From assembly GCF_033366695.1 (NCBI RefSeq), contig NZ_JAOBTQ010000001.1:8246001-8310000 (forward strand): a stretch of 64,000 bases of DNA, in the 5' to 3' direction. Numbering within the stretch: the stretch's first letter is position 1; each line of letters opens with the position of its first letter. The notes beneath the pieces are model-generated. The model did not search any database, was not told the DNA's origin, and worked only from the letters and a program-made list of their open reading frames with translations. The translations under genes and the position numbers were made by a program. Positions 43,800 through 51,849 of the stretch are shown piece by piece. This DNA comes from Streptomyces sp. SCL15-4. Lineage in GTDB: Bacteria; Actinomycetota; Actinomycetes; Streptomycetales; Streptomycetaceae.

Positions 43800-44327
43800 T
43801 CACTGGGCCTCGATGCACAGGTCCCGGATGAACCAGTCGAGACGTGTCCCGTCCTCGCCGTACGTGTGCTTGCCGGGGATGAACCCCGCCCGCTGGGCGA
43901 CTGCGGCAGATGCGGCGTTCTCCGGCTCTACCCGGATCACTGCCTCCTTCCCGCCCTCACTTGCCGCGTACCGGGAGACCAGGAGGACCGCACGGGTGGC
44001 CAGGCCGCGCCCCCTCCAGGACGGGTAGAGGCCGTAGGCGACATTCACCTGGCCGGGAGCCAAGCCCTCTGCTGCGAACCGCAGGTCGATCGTCCCCGCG
44101 AGCGTCTCATCGGCGCCTACCCGAATGCCGAAAGCGCGGAGTGGCCCGGCGGTCACCCACTGTTCCCGACAGTGCCGGATGTACGCTTCCACGCCCTCGC
44201 GTGTGCCGGGACCGCCGCTGAGCCAGCGAACCAGCGGCTCATCCTCCCCCGCGAGGTGCGCCTCGGCATCGTCCAAGCACAGGGGAGACAGAGCGATGAT
44301 CCCGTCGGACAGCTTCACTTCATGCAT
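43800..44327 (-). CDS. GNAT acetyltransferase carried between IS ends
   Basis: 175 aa. MHEVKLSDGIIALSPLCLDD, then AFGIRVGADETLAGTIDL and the acetyl-CoA loop GLYPSWRGRGLATRAVLLV, plus ENAASAAVAQRAGF, define a GNAT acetyltransferase of the RimJ-like or aminoglycoside-acetyltransferase-like type. The substrate cannot be read from sequence. The start at 44327 is preferred over 44363 because the HEVKLSDG beginning looks conserved; SD is weak. The stop lies 47 bp inside the left inverted repeat. Confidence 0.82.
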   Translation of the reverse strand: MHEVKLSDGIIALSPLCLDDAEAHLAGEDEPLVRWLSGGPGTREGVEAYIRHCREQWVTAGPLRAFGIRVGADETLAGTIDLRFAAEGLAPGQVNVAYGLYPSWRGRGLATRAVLLVSRYAASEGGKEAVIRVEPENAASAAVAQRAGFIPGKHTYGEDGTRLDWFIRDLCIEAQ

Positions 44328-44416
44328 CCGGCGATTCTTGACGCCGGAGCTGCGTCGCGCCATCGGATTGCGCGGGGGTATCGCGTAGAGCCACCATCAC
44401 AGAGGATGATCTTGAT

Positions 44417-45187
44417 GTGGCTGGTGTGGTCACGGCGTCGGAGCCGTCCTGGATAGCCCCGTTCACCGGGCTGAGCCCGCGGCAGTTCAACAAGCTGGTC
44501 ACCGCGTTGCGGCGCGAGGGCGCGGATCCGGTGCGCAAAGGCCGACCGTGGAGCCTGCCGCTGGAGGACCGCGTGCTGCTGGTCGCGGCGTACTGGCGGA
44601 CGAACCTGACGCTGCGCCAACTGGCGCCCCTGTTCGAGGTGTCCAAGTCCGCTGCCGACCGGATCGTCGATCATCTCGGCCCGTCGCTGGCACTGCAGCC
44701 GCGCAAGCGGTTCCGCCGCGACGCCGTGCTCATCGTGGACGGCACTCTGGTCCCCACCCGCGACCACCAGGTCGCCGAGCAGTCGAAGAACTACCGCTGT
44801 TCAACCCATCACCAGGTCGTCATCGACGCCGACACCCGCCTGGTCGTCGCGGTCGGCCGGCCACTGCCGGGCCACCGCAACGACTGCAAGGCATGGGAGC
44901 TGTCCGGTGCGAAGGCCGCCGTTGGCAGAACCACGGTCATCGCGGACGGCGGCTACCGGGGTACCGGCCTGGTCATCCCGCACCGCCGCGAGAAAGGCCA
45001 GGCCGAACTCCCCGCCTGGAAAGAGGAACACAACACCTCCCACCGCAAGGTCCGCGCCCGTGTCGAGCATGCGTTCGCCCGCATGAAGAGCTGGAAGATC
45101 CTCCGCGACTGCCGCCTGAAAGGCGACGGTGTCCACCACACCATGCTCGGCATCGCCCGCCTGCGCAACCTCGCCCTCGCGGGATAA
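44417..45187 (+). CDS. IS5-type DDE transposase, apparently intact
   Basis: 256 aa. The N-terminal HTH region contains GLSPRQFNKLVTALRREGAD and LRQLAPLFEVSKSAADRIV. The DDE residues are in VLIVDGTLVPTRD, TVIADGGYRGTGL and ARVEHAFARMKSWKI. GTG start at 44417 without obvious SD. The frame is uninterrupted, so the element may still be mobile. Confidence 0.9.
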   Translation: MAGVVTASEPSWIAPFTGLSPRQFNKLVTALRREGADPVRKGRPWSLPLEDRVLLVAAYWRTNLTLRQLAPLFEVSKSAADRIVDHLGPSLALQPRKRFRRDAVLIVDGTLVPTRDHQVAEQSKNYRCSTHHQVVIDADTRLVVAVGRPLPGHRNDCKAWELSGAKAAVGRTTVIADGGYRGTGLVIPHRREKGQAELPAWKEEHNTSHRKVRARVEHAFARMKSWKILRDCRLKGDGVHHTMLGIARLRNLALAG

Positions 45188-45343
45188 CGGGCAAACGGCC
45201 AGGCCATCCGACACGTCAGAGATCATTTACGGGAGAAGCCTTAGGGCCGCAGCACCCAACGTTTGTCCCATGGCCCAGGCGTCGGTCCCGCTGCTTGGAT
45301 CATGCTTCTCGCCATACGGGCTGCTGAGTACGATCCTGGGGTC

Positions 45344-45835
45344 TCAGGAGCTTTCCAGGAAGCGCGCGCCCGGCCCGGGCGTGCGGCAGACGTCTTCCGG
45401 GGCGAGGTGGCTGTGCCCCGCAGCGCACTCGAGGACGACCTTGACCGGCTCGTCGCAGGAGCTCGCATCGTCGATGGGCCGGTGCCGGACGATGACCGAC
45501 GGGCCCTGCGGGTCGGCGAGGTAGGTGTCGCCCCATTCCAGGAGCGCCACGAGCGTGGGCCGCAACGCCCGGCCCTGCTCGGTGAGCTCGTAGGCGAAGC
45601 GCTGCCGGTTTCCGGGCTCCTGATAGGGCACGCGGCGCATCACTCCCGCGGTCACCAAGGTTTCGAGCCGAGTCGCCAGGAGATTCTTGGCGATCCCGAG
45701 GCGGGAGTGGAACTCTCCGAACCGGCGCGCGCCGTCCAGCGCTTCACGGACGATCAGCAGCGACCAGCGCTCCCCCACCACCGAGAGGGCGCGCGCCACC
45801 GAGCAGTTCACCGGGTCGATTCGCCGCGTCTCCAT
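45344..45835 (-). CDS. HxlR-family regulator (with tautomerase)
   Basis: 163 aa. VNCSVARALSVVGERWSLLI, then LGIAKNLLATRLETLVTAGV and PGNRQRFAYELTEQGRALRP are the HxlR core. A C-terminal extension of ~50 residues contains LECAAGHSHL, a Cys/His patch seen in several Streptomyces members. Divergent from a tautomerase gene and probably its repressor. Confidence 0.9.
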   Translation of the reverse strand: METRRIDPVNCSVARALSVVGERWSLLIVREALDGARRFGEFHSRLGIAKNLLATRLETLVTAGVMRRVPYQEPGNRQRFAYELTEQGRALRPTLVALLEWGDTYLADPQGPSVIVRHRPIDDASSCDEPVKVVLECAAGHSHLAPEDVCRTPGPGARFLESS

Positions 45836-45856
45836 GGGACGAGTGTACCCGTCTGG

Positions 45857-45911
45857 GTTTACAAATTGCACTTAGCCCTCGTAGCCTCCGGCCTGAGTTG
45901 AAGAAGTAAAC
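45857..45911. promoter_or_regulatory. Inverted hexamers in the HxlR/tautomerase gap
   Basis: GTTTAC at 45857-45862 and GTAAAC at 45906-45911 face each other across an AT-richer 93-bp divergent promoter region. Possible HxlR half-sites. Confidence 0.4.
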
Positions 45912-45928
45912 TCACAAGGAGATCGACC

Positions 45929-46426
45929 ATGCCCATGCTCGACGTGTACATCCCCGACGGCGCGCTCCAGCCGAACGCCGAGGCGGCGCTGCTGAACCGC
46001 ATCACCGAGATCCTCATCCGCAACGAGGGATTCGACCCCGCCGACCCGGTGAGCCGCTCCGTCTCCTGGCTCTGGCTGCACCGGCCGGCCGGCATCTACG
46101 TCGGCGGAGAACCCGCGGACGCACCTCGCTACAAGGTCGTCCCGTCCGTCCCCGAGGGCCAGCTCGACGAGCAGAAGCGTGCGCGCGTCATCGCCGAGGT
46201 CACCGAGGCCATCCTCGACGCGGAGAACGGCGCCTGGCCGCGTGACGCCAGCCGGATCTGGGTATTCCCCACCGAGATCCCCGAGGGCCACTGGGGCGGC
46301 TGGGGCCGGATCAGGCCGCTCGCGACGATCCTCGCCCGACTTACCGGCGGCGACACCAAGTGGGCCCGTACCCTCGCGCGTGAGCGGATCGCTGCAAGCC
46401 GAGCCGAACACGCCCGCCTGCCCTGA
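45929..46426 (+). CDS. Tautomerase-superfamily protein
   Basis: 165 aa. The catalytic Pro directly follows the initiator Met (MPMLDVYIPDGALQPNAEAA), as required in the 4-oxalocrotonate tautomerase/MIF superfamily. The length and the repeated halves suggest a fused two-unit form. AAGGAG lies 7 bp before the ATG. The gene is divergent from hxlR. It is likely to act on enols or alpha,beta-unsaturated acids in aromatic degradation; the exact substrate is unknown. Confidence 0.85.
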   Translation: MPMLDVYIPDGALQPNAEAALLNRITEILIRNEGFDPADPVSRSVSWLWLHRPAGIYVGGEPADAPRYKVVPSVPEGQLDEQKRARVIAEVTEAILDAENGAWPRDASRIWVFPTEIPEGHWGGWGRIRPLATILARLTGGDTKWARTLARERIAASRAEHARLP

Positions 46427-46774
46427 TGAGCGCCCAACGAAGTGGAAATCGATGCGGCCGGTGACACAGTCGTGGACGCCCTCGCCGCCGACGCGGCTTC
46501 CCTGCTGATCCAGGACGGGTGAGCCGATGTACACGAGCGTCTAGCGGCCCGGGTTGTCGGGCAGGCACACCGGCCATCGTACGGCGCGGCAGGCGGGCGG
46601 GGAGCGGTCCAGTACAGTCCCCGGTCACCCGTGTCATGCCGGCCGGCAACACCGCACGTCACGCCGTGTCAGACCTGTTGGGGGGTAACAGAGGCGGCGC
46701 GCGAAGCCGGGGTGACGTGGACGAAGGAGCTACGTCCGGTGACAGGGTCTAGAAGACTGATGAAGATCTTGGGT
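46427..46774. other. No intact gene
   Basis: About 350 bases. A plus frame reads VEIDAAGDTVVDALAADAAS then LLIQDG and stop (46441-46522). It looks like the last codons of a lost gene of unknown family. Confidence 0.35.
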
Positions 46775-46806
46775 TCTGGCCCCGCCGCGTCGGCGGCGGG
46801 GCCAGA
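46775..46806. terminator. Strong 14-bp hairpin before the relaxase relic
   Basis: Stem TCTGGCCCCGCCGC/GCGGCGGGGCCAGA with loop GTCG, perfect. It could be a terminator, or a structured site connected with the adjacent mobilisation gene. Confidence 0.6.
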
Positions 46807-46814
46807 CTCGTGGG

Positions 46815-48526
46815 GTGGTTCAAGGGGACGTGGTAAGCGAGCGGCAGGCCGAGCTGCTCTTGGGGGAGGGTCGGCACCCGGACGCCGACCGGATCGAGCG
46901 CGAGCTCCTGGCGGCGGGGGAGAGCCCGGCCCGTGCCCGGCGGGTGACCGTGCTGGGCAGGCCCGTCGAGCACAACGCATCCTCGAAAACGGAGAAGGCG
47001 AAGGAGCGCACGCCGTGGCTGGCGCTGGACCTGGTGTTCCGGGTCCCGTCGACGGCACACATCGCGTGGGCGCTCGGAGGCGACGAGACCCGGCTGGTGC
47101 TGGAGCCGTGTCAGGACGTCGCCCGGGACAAGACGCTGGCGTGGCTGGAGGAGTCGGTCGCGCAGATCCGATGGGGGGAGCGGCGGCAGGCACCGCCGGC
47201 CGGTGAAGGACGGGCTGATCGTCGCGGTGTTCCGGCATTACGAGTCCCGCGCTGCCGAGTCCAAGCCACTGCTCCACGACCACGCGGTGGTGTCGATCCG
47301 TGCCCGGCGGCCGGACGGGACGTGGGGCAACCTCTCCGCGGACACGACGCTGGCCCACATCGTCGCCGCCGACACCCTCTACACCCGCTACCTGATGGAG
47401 GAGGTGTCCGCCCGGCTCGGGTGGGCGTGGGAGCCGCGCGAGGTGACCCCGGGCCGCCGGCCCGTCATGGACATCGCGGGCATCGGCCGGCGGCTGATCT
47501 GCTGGCAGTCGACCCGCCGCCAGCAGATCGAGGACGCGCTGCCCGTCCTCACCGCCAAGTACGAGGAATGGGGGGGGGCACGCGCCGGGGGAGCGGGCCT
47601 CCTGCGCGCTGGCCTGCCAGGCCGCCGACCAGACGTGGGGCCGTCCGCCGCCCGCGCCACCGGGGCCGCCGTGTCCGCCGAGGGCGCCGCGGAGGCCGCG
47701 CCCGCCCAAGCGCACCGAGCTGCTGTCGCTGACCGAGCTGCGCGAGCGGTGGCGTGCCTCGTCGATCCGGGCGTTCGGGGCCTGCACCGTCTACCGGCTC
47801 GCACAGCGGCCGCGGGCGGCGGCCGCGGCGGTGTGGACGCGGGTGCGGCCGGTGGCCGACATCGCGCTGGCGGCCGTCGACGTCGTCGCCGTGGTGAACG
47901 TGCTGCGCGGCGCCTTCGCATGCCACCACCTGCTCGCCGAAACCCGCCACCACTTCTCCCACGTCCTGCGCGGCCGGCCCCACCAGCCCGGCGTGGACGA
48001 GAGAATCGTGCAGACGGTCGTCGACGACTACACCCGCCCCGTCGGGCGCGGCCGGATGATGACCGCCGACCTGCGCGCCCTGTACCCGCGTGACACCGAG
48101 GATCAGGCCGTGCTGCGCCCGTTGACCCGCACGCGGACCGCCCCGCCGTACGAGCGGGCCCGCCTCGCCGCCGACGCGCTCGGACCCCGGGCCCGGGCCG
48201 CGCGTCGCGCGGACCACTTGGGCTCCCGTACCCGGCGGCGCACCATGGCCGTGCCCGCCCTCTCGAGGCCGCGCCCGCAGCCGTTGCGCACCGGCCGGAA
48301 GGGCGGCCATCTCCTGGAGCGGGAGGCCGCCGTCGACTTTATGGGCCAGGAGACCGGCGTCGACACGGTGGAGCAGACCCGCCCGAGACTCGAAGCCGTC
48401 GCCGCCAAGCTCCAGGACGGCATCCGCGAGCGCGCCACCACCTTCGGCCCCGACCCGCCCCAGCACACCGAGCAGCCCGGCATCCGGCACACACCGGGCC
48501 GGAACCCCACTGGAGGAGTCGCGTGA
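46815..48526 (+). pseudogene. MobF-type conjugative relaxase, N-terminally truncated and frameshifted
   Basis: Three successive frames give one protein. The first holds SERQAELLLGEGRHPDADRI...ALDLVFRVPSTAHIAWALG and AWLEESVAQIRWG. The second holds VKDGLIVAVFRHYESRAAES, LLHDHAVVSIRARRPDG (the His cluster of the relaxase active site) and NLSADTTLAHIVAADTLYTR. The third holds ERASCALACQAADQTW, KRTELLSLTELRERWRASSI and ERIVQTVVDDYTRPVGRGRM. The second break is in a run of nine G (47570-47578); eight G would restore the frame. The catalytic Tyr region at the N-terminus is missing. This is the nicking enzyme of a Streptomyces plasmid or ICE, now inactive. Confidence 0.82.
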
Positions 48527-48932
48527 GCACCCCGCAAGAACGCCCCAGCCCCGACGGCGCACTCGCCCGTGCCCACGCGGCGCGCGCAGATGGCTGCCGC
48601 GCTGGACGAGGCCCTGGAGCCTGGGGCCGGTGAGTCCCTGGGGGCAGCCGGTCTGGAGGCGGCCCCGCAAGCCGAAGTCCAAGGGGGAGCTGCGTAGGCA
48701 GCAGGGGCGGCTGGAGGCCGCCGGATGGCGCAGCCTTGCTGCCGGGCAGTCGCGTCGGTCCCGGCCCCGGCAGAACCGGATCGGCAACGTGGCCGCGTGC
48801 CGCGACGCCCGCATGTGTCCCTGTGGCACTCGACCGCCTGGCTGTGGTGACCATGCCGGGCAGATGCCCTCCGGGCCCGTCGTGGCCGAAGAGCAGGGCA
48901 TGGCCGGCGGGGATGTTCAGCTCAGAGCCTGA
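48523..48932 (+). pseudogene. Relaxase-linked accessory gene, frameshifted
   Basis: The GTG overlaps the relaxase stop (GTGA). The frame VSTPQERPSPDGALARAHAA breaks, continues as QMAAALDEALEP, and then as WGQPVWRRPRKPKSKGELRR then LEAAGWRSLAAGQSRRSRPR with RQNRIGNVAACRDA. The Arg-rich tail suggests nucleic-acid binding. After about 48810 the sequence changes to a repeat described separately. Function unknown. Confidence 0.55.
48822..48915 (+). repeat. Imperfect ~90-bp direct repeat, copy 1
   Basis: Shares most positions with 50346-50440, including the runs ACCGCCTGGCTGTGGTGAC and GGCCGAAGA. On the minus strand both copies read as related peptides (IPAGHALLFGHDGPG here, IPAGCDTVFGRDGPG in copy 2, then VTTARR in both). 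They may be remnants of the same protein gene. Confidence 0.6.
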
Positions 48933-48967
48933 TCATGGTCGCACTCGACGGGGTGTTCGCACCGTGA

Positions 48968-49501
48968 TCAAGGACTGATCGAGTCGGGACGGGTGCTGTC
49001 GCCCGTCTCCAGCGCGGTGACCAGCCGGTCCAGAGCCGGCAGCGCCTGGTGCAGCGCCGCCCGGTCGGCGTCGGACAGCTCCTCCACGACGCGGGTGAGC
49101 GCCGCGGTGCTGGCCCGGTCATAGCGCTCCAGCAGGTGAAGGGCCTCCTTCGACGCGGTGAGCACCACGGTCCGTTGGTCGTGCTCGGGCCGGACCCGTT
49201 CCACCAGCCGAGCGGCGGACATCGCCCGCACCAGGTTGCTCACGGTGGACGGTGCCACCCGCACGCGTGCGGCCGCCGCACCGGGGCTGAGGCCCTCGGG
49301 CGAGGAGGACAGGGCCCGCAGCAGTTCGATCTGCGCCTCCGGCAGGTCCGGCAACCCCTCGGCGTTGCGGGTGGCGCGCAGGACCGCGCGCCGCAGCGGC
49401 CCCAGAAGCTCGCCCAGTCCGGCCGCGACGCGTGCCGCCCCCGGCGCGCCGGGTACACCGCGGTCGCCCGTCCCGTCCGCCGCTCTGTCTGTGTTACGCA
49501 T
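48968..49501 (-). CDS. MarR-family regulator (with padC)
   Basis: 177 aa. The winged helix contains LPEAQIELLRALSSSPEGLS, ARVRVAPSTVSNLVRAMSAA and the wing VRPEHDQRTVVLTASKEALH. The ATG (MRNTDRAADG) lies in a 138-bp divergent gap with an AT-rich patch. Its partner gene is phenolic acid decarboxylase, so it most likely senses a hydroxycinnamic acid, as PadR does in Firmicutes, although it is of a different family. The N-terminal 20 residues are low-complexity. Confidence 0.88.
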   Translation of the reverse strand: MRNTDRAADGTGDRGVPGAPGAARVAAGLGELLGPLRRAVLRATRNAEGLPDLPEAQIELLRALSSSPEGLSPGAAAARVRVAPSTVSNLVRAMSAARLVERVRPEHDQRTVVLTASKEALHLLERYDRASTAALTRVVEELSDADRAALHQALPALDRLVTALETGDSTRPDSISP

Positions 49502-49520
49502 GCCACCATTGTGGACCGCG

Positions 49521-49554
49521 AAAATAAAGTTTTGTGTCAAATATATTTTGTGGC
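49521..49554. promoter_or_regulatory. AT-rich divergent promoter with palindrome
   Basis: In the marR/padC gap an AT-rich stretch holds the perfect palindrome AAATATATTT (49539-49548), flanked as CAAA-N5-TTTG, and two TTTTGTG-like repeats. Likely MarR operator overlapping both promoters. Confidence 0.55.
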
Positions 49555-49639
49555 ACAGTGGTGAGTGAGGGCGAGGACACCGACCCGGCCGAACCCCACG
49601 CCGTCGGTGACCGCTCACAGCACAGCAAGGAGCACCACC

Positions 49640-50179
49640 ATGACCACCGCGCACGACACCCCGACGACCGTCGAGAACCCCAACCCGCCGCAGGATCTGT
49701 CCGGCATCGTCGGGCACCGGTTCATCTACACGTACGCCAACGGCTGGCAGTACGAGATGTACGTCAAGAACGCCACGACCATCGACTACCGCATCCACTC
49801 CGGGATGGTCGGCGGCCGCTGGGTGAAGGACCAGGAGGTCGACCTGGTGCGGCTCGCCGACGACGTCTACAAGGTGTCCTGGAACGAACCGACCGGCACC
49901 TCGGTCGTCGTCAACGTGCTGCCCCGCCGGCGAGTCCTGCACGGCACCATCTTCTTCCCGCAGTGGATCGAGCAGGACGGCAGCAAGACGGTGCTCTACC
50001 AGAACGACCACCTGGAGGAGATGCGCGCCTACCGGGACGCCGGCCCCACCTACCCGATCTACGTCGTCCCGGAGTTCGCCCGCATCACCCTGTTCGAGTA
50101 CGTCGGCGAGAACGACGAGAGCGTCGTCGCGGTGGGCCCCGAGGACCTGCCCCGGGGCTTCGCCGACCGCACCAACTGA
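49640..50179 (+). CDS. padC: Phenolic acid decarboxylase
   Basis: 179 aa. Highly characteristic segments: [70 protein letters not shown] and [20 protein letters not shown]. The enzyme decarboxylates ferulic, p-coumaric and caffeic acids to vinylphenols, without cofactor, in the cytosol; the Glu, Arg and Tyr needed are in these motifs. AAGGAG lies 7 bp before the ATG. It is divergent from marR and followed by a strong terminator. It could use ferulate released by the esterase at 2.8 kb. Confidence 0.95.
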   Translation: MTTAHDTPTTVENPNPPQDLSGIVGHRFIYTYANGWQYEMYVKNATTIDYRIHSGMVGGRWVKDQEVDLVRLADDVYKVSWNEPTGTSVVVNVLPRRRVLHGTIFFPQWIEQDGSKTVLYQNDHLEEMRAYRDAGPTYPIYVVPEFARITLFEYVGENDESVVAVGPEDLPRGFADRTN

Positions 50180-50209
50180 CGGGAGGCGGCGTCACCCCGC
50201 CGCCTCCCG
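50180..50209 (+). terminator. Terminator of padC
   Basis: 12-bp perfect stem CGGGAGGCGGCG/CGCCGCCTCCCG, loop of 6, beginning directly after the padC stop. Confidence 0.8.
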
Positions 50210-50345
50210 CGGCGGTACCCCCGGGGTCGCGGAGCCGGTCCCAGCCAGTGCTAACCAGACCTCCCCGAGGACCAGACCGGCGCAGACCTCCGGAGCGACG
50301 GGTCGCGGTCAACAGCGCGTCGCCATGCCCGAGCCCTGTCCCGGG

Positions 50346-50440
50346 CGCGGCACTCCACCGCCTGGCTGTGGTGACGACGCCGGGCGGACGATCTCCGGGT
50401 CCGTCGCGGCCGAAGACCGTGTCACAGCCGGCCGGGATCG
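50346..50440 (+). repeat. Imperfect ~90-bp direct repeat, copy 2
   Basis: Second copy of the repeat at 48822-48915, same orientation. The two copies bracket the marR-padC pair. The rest of 50210-50600 contains no gene, only this repeat and the hairpin at 50531. Confidence 0.6.
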
Positions 50441-50530
50441 CTGGGCGAGTGCCCCCGGCGTACTGCGGACGGCCCGCAGCGCGCTTCGCCCGGACCGCCG
50501 CCAGGCCGCCCTGCCCACGACCCCACTGCC

Positions 50531-50557
50531 GGCCCCGGCCTGTGTCAGGCCGGGGCC
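50531..50557. terminator. 12-bp hairpin
   Basis: Perfect stem GGCCCCGGCCTG/CAGGCCGGGGCC with loop TGT, 60 bp before the replication-relaxation-type gene. Confidence 0.55.
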
Positions 50558-50617
50558 GTGCATCGCCGGGCCGGCGCATGGCCTGCAGGGCCATGCGTAG
50601 CGTGACAGGGGGTCTCG

Positions 50618-51244
50618 GTGCTGTGCGAGGAGGAGTACGACCCGGTCACGGGCCAGCTGCTCGGTGCCGGCTGCGACGACCACGCCGCGGCGGTCACCTC
50701 GACGGCCGCCGAACTCCACCGGGCAGGCATCGGTCACCGGCTCGGCTTCCGGACCGAGGTCGGGCACCGGCTCGCAGGCGGCTTCGTGCAGCGGGCGGAT
50801 CTGGTGGTGCGGGCGCCGGAGGCCGGGGTGCCGGTGCTGCTGGAGGTCGACCGCCGCTCCGAGGACGCACATGTCTTGGTCGCCAAGCTGCGCCGGTACT
50901 GGCAGTGGGGCCGGCTGCTGCCGAAGGACGCGGCCAAGCGCATCGTGGACCTGGTCCGCTCCCGGCCGGACGCGATCGACCAGCTGGTCGACCACGACAA
51001 GCGGCTGTGGTGCCGGGTCTACCCGCCGACCGGCCGGGAGGGCCTGGTCCCGGTGGCGTTCGTGTTCGCGGACACCACCGAGGCGAAGGTGGCCAACACG
51101 GTGCAGGTCCTGGAGCAGCCCGACCGCTGCTACTGGATGCCGCGCCGGTACGACACCCCCTACCCGAAGGCTGTCACCGTGCGGGACTACCGCCAGCGCG
51201 TATCAGGCCAATGCTGCTCGAGCAGGAGGACTGTTTTCACATGA
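50618..51244 (+). CDS. Replication-relaxation-family-like protein, probably truncated
   Basis: 208 aa from a GTG after a G-rich SD-like stretch. The segments ADLVVRAPEAGVPVLLEVDR and RSEDAHVLVAKLRRYWQWGR match the C-terminal nuclease-like part of actinobacterial 'replication-relaxation' proteins found on plasmids and ICEs. The family's N-terminal winged helix is absent. The last ~17 residues (QRVSGQCCSSRRTVFT) look like run-on into foreign sequence. The stop overlaps the next ATG as ATGA. Confidence 0.6.
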   Translation: MLCEEEYDPVTGQLLGAGCDDHAAAVTSTAAELHRAGIGHRLGFRTEVGHRLAGGFVQRADLVVRAPEAGVPVLLEVDRRSEDAHVLVAKLRRYWQWGRLLPKDAAKRIVDLVRSRPDAIDQLVDHDKRLWCRVYPPTGREGLVPVAFVFADTTEAKVANTVQVLEQPDRCYWMPRRYDTPYPKAVTVRDYRQRVSGQCCSSRRTVFT

Positions 51245-51849
51245 AGGCGCTCTCGGCTCTGGGCTACACCTGTCGAGCAGCGCCACAAGATGCGGCGTGG
51301 ATACGGGCCGCACGCGCTGAGTGGCGGACACGGGTAAGCCCCTCCACGCCCGACGAATCCGGCTATTGGGTCATGGTCGCTGACACGTCCCCGGGCGAAG
51401 AGCGTGACCTCGATGCGCATGGGCTGGCCATGGCCTGGATCTACGGAGACGTGGTGCATCACGATCCAGAGCGACGTAAAGAAGGCGACACTTTCGGACT
51501 GCGCGATCGGTTTCACGCCGCTGTGCCCCTGGTGGCCTGGGTGCTGGTCGGCACAATCGAACTCCTTAATTTTGTCCGGGCACTGAACGAGGCCGGGGTG
51601 CTGAAACTTCGACAGGAAGTGTTCGACGAGCAGGTCGCCTTGAAGTCGACCATCTCGAGTCCGGCGGTGTGCGCGGCGAGCGCGGCGTCGTACACCTCGT
51701 GCGCCCGGCGCAGGGCCGCGGCCGGGGAGTCGGCGACGCCGGTGAAGACGTGCAGTCCGTGCCGGTCGGGTCGGTGCTGTGGTGTATCGGGACGTCGATT
51801 GCGTAAAGAGGGGGCCGAGGCCGCACGGAGCGTCCGTCGGGCGCGGTAG
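51241..51849 (+). CDS. Hypothetical protein, 3' part unreliable
   Basis: 202 aa frame. The ATG overlaps the preceding stop (ATGA) and has AGGAGG 11 bp upstream. Residues 1-135 look like a real protein: MKALSALGYTCRAAPQDAAW, then MVADTSPGEERDLDAHGLAM and a hydrophobic helix AAVPLVAWVLVGTIELLNF. After about 51640 the frame is only the antisense of the decayed minus-strand gene, so the true C-terminus has been lost or the reading is a fusion. No family recognised. Confidence 0.45.
   Translation: MKALSALGYTCRAAPQDAAWIRAARAEWRTRVSPSTPDESGYWVMVADTSPGEERDLDAHGLAMAWIYGDVVHHDPERRKEGDTFGLRDRFHAAVPLVAWVLVGTIELLNFVRALNEAGVLKLRQEVFDEQVALKSTISSPAVCAASAASYTSCARRRAAAGESATPVKTCSPCRSGRCCGVSGRRLRKEGAEAARSVRRAR

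Larger units (their letters stand above)
43736..45243 (+). mobile_element. IS5-type element enclosing a GNAT passenger gene
   Basis: Bounded by 17-bp inverted repeats TAAGGCTTGTCCCGTAA (43736-43752) and TTACGGGAGAAGCCTTA (45227-45243), 16 of 17 matching. TA at each tip may be the target duplication. Total 1508 bp, whereas single-gene elements of this group are near 0.9 kb. The extra ~650 bp on the left carries a complete acetyltransferase gene on the opposite strand. The transposase frame is intact. No second left-type repeat was seen next to the transposase start. Confidence 0.65.

Noticed and set aside
46441..46522. Peptide EVEIDAAGDTVVDALAADAA as a gene
   Set aside because: Too short, no start codon, and no recognised family; treated as a remnant.
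49534..51849. 771-codon plus frame across padC and the replication-relaxation gene
   Set aside because: It covers two genes in the wrong frame. Only the part after 51241 is possibly real and is annotated separately.
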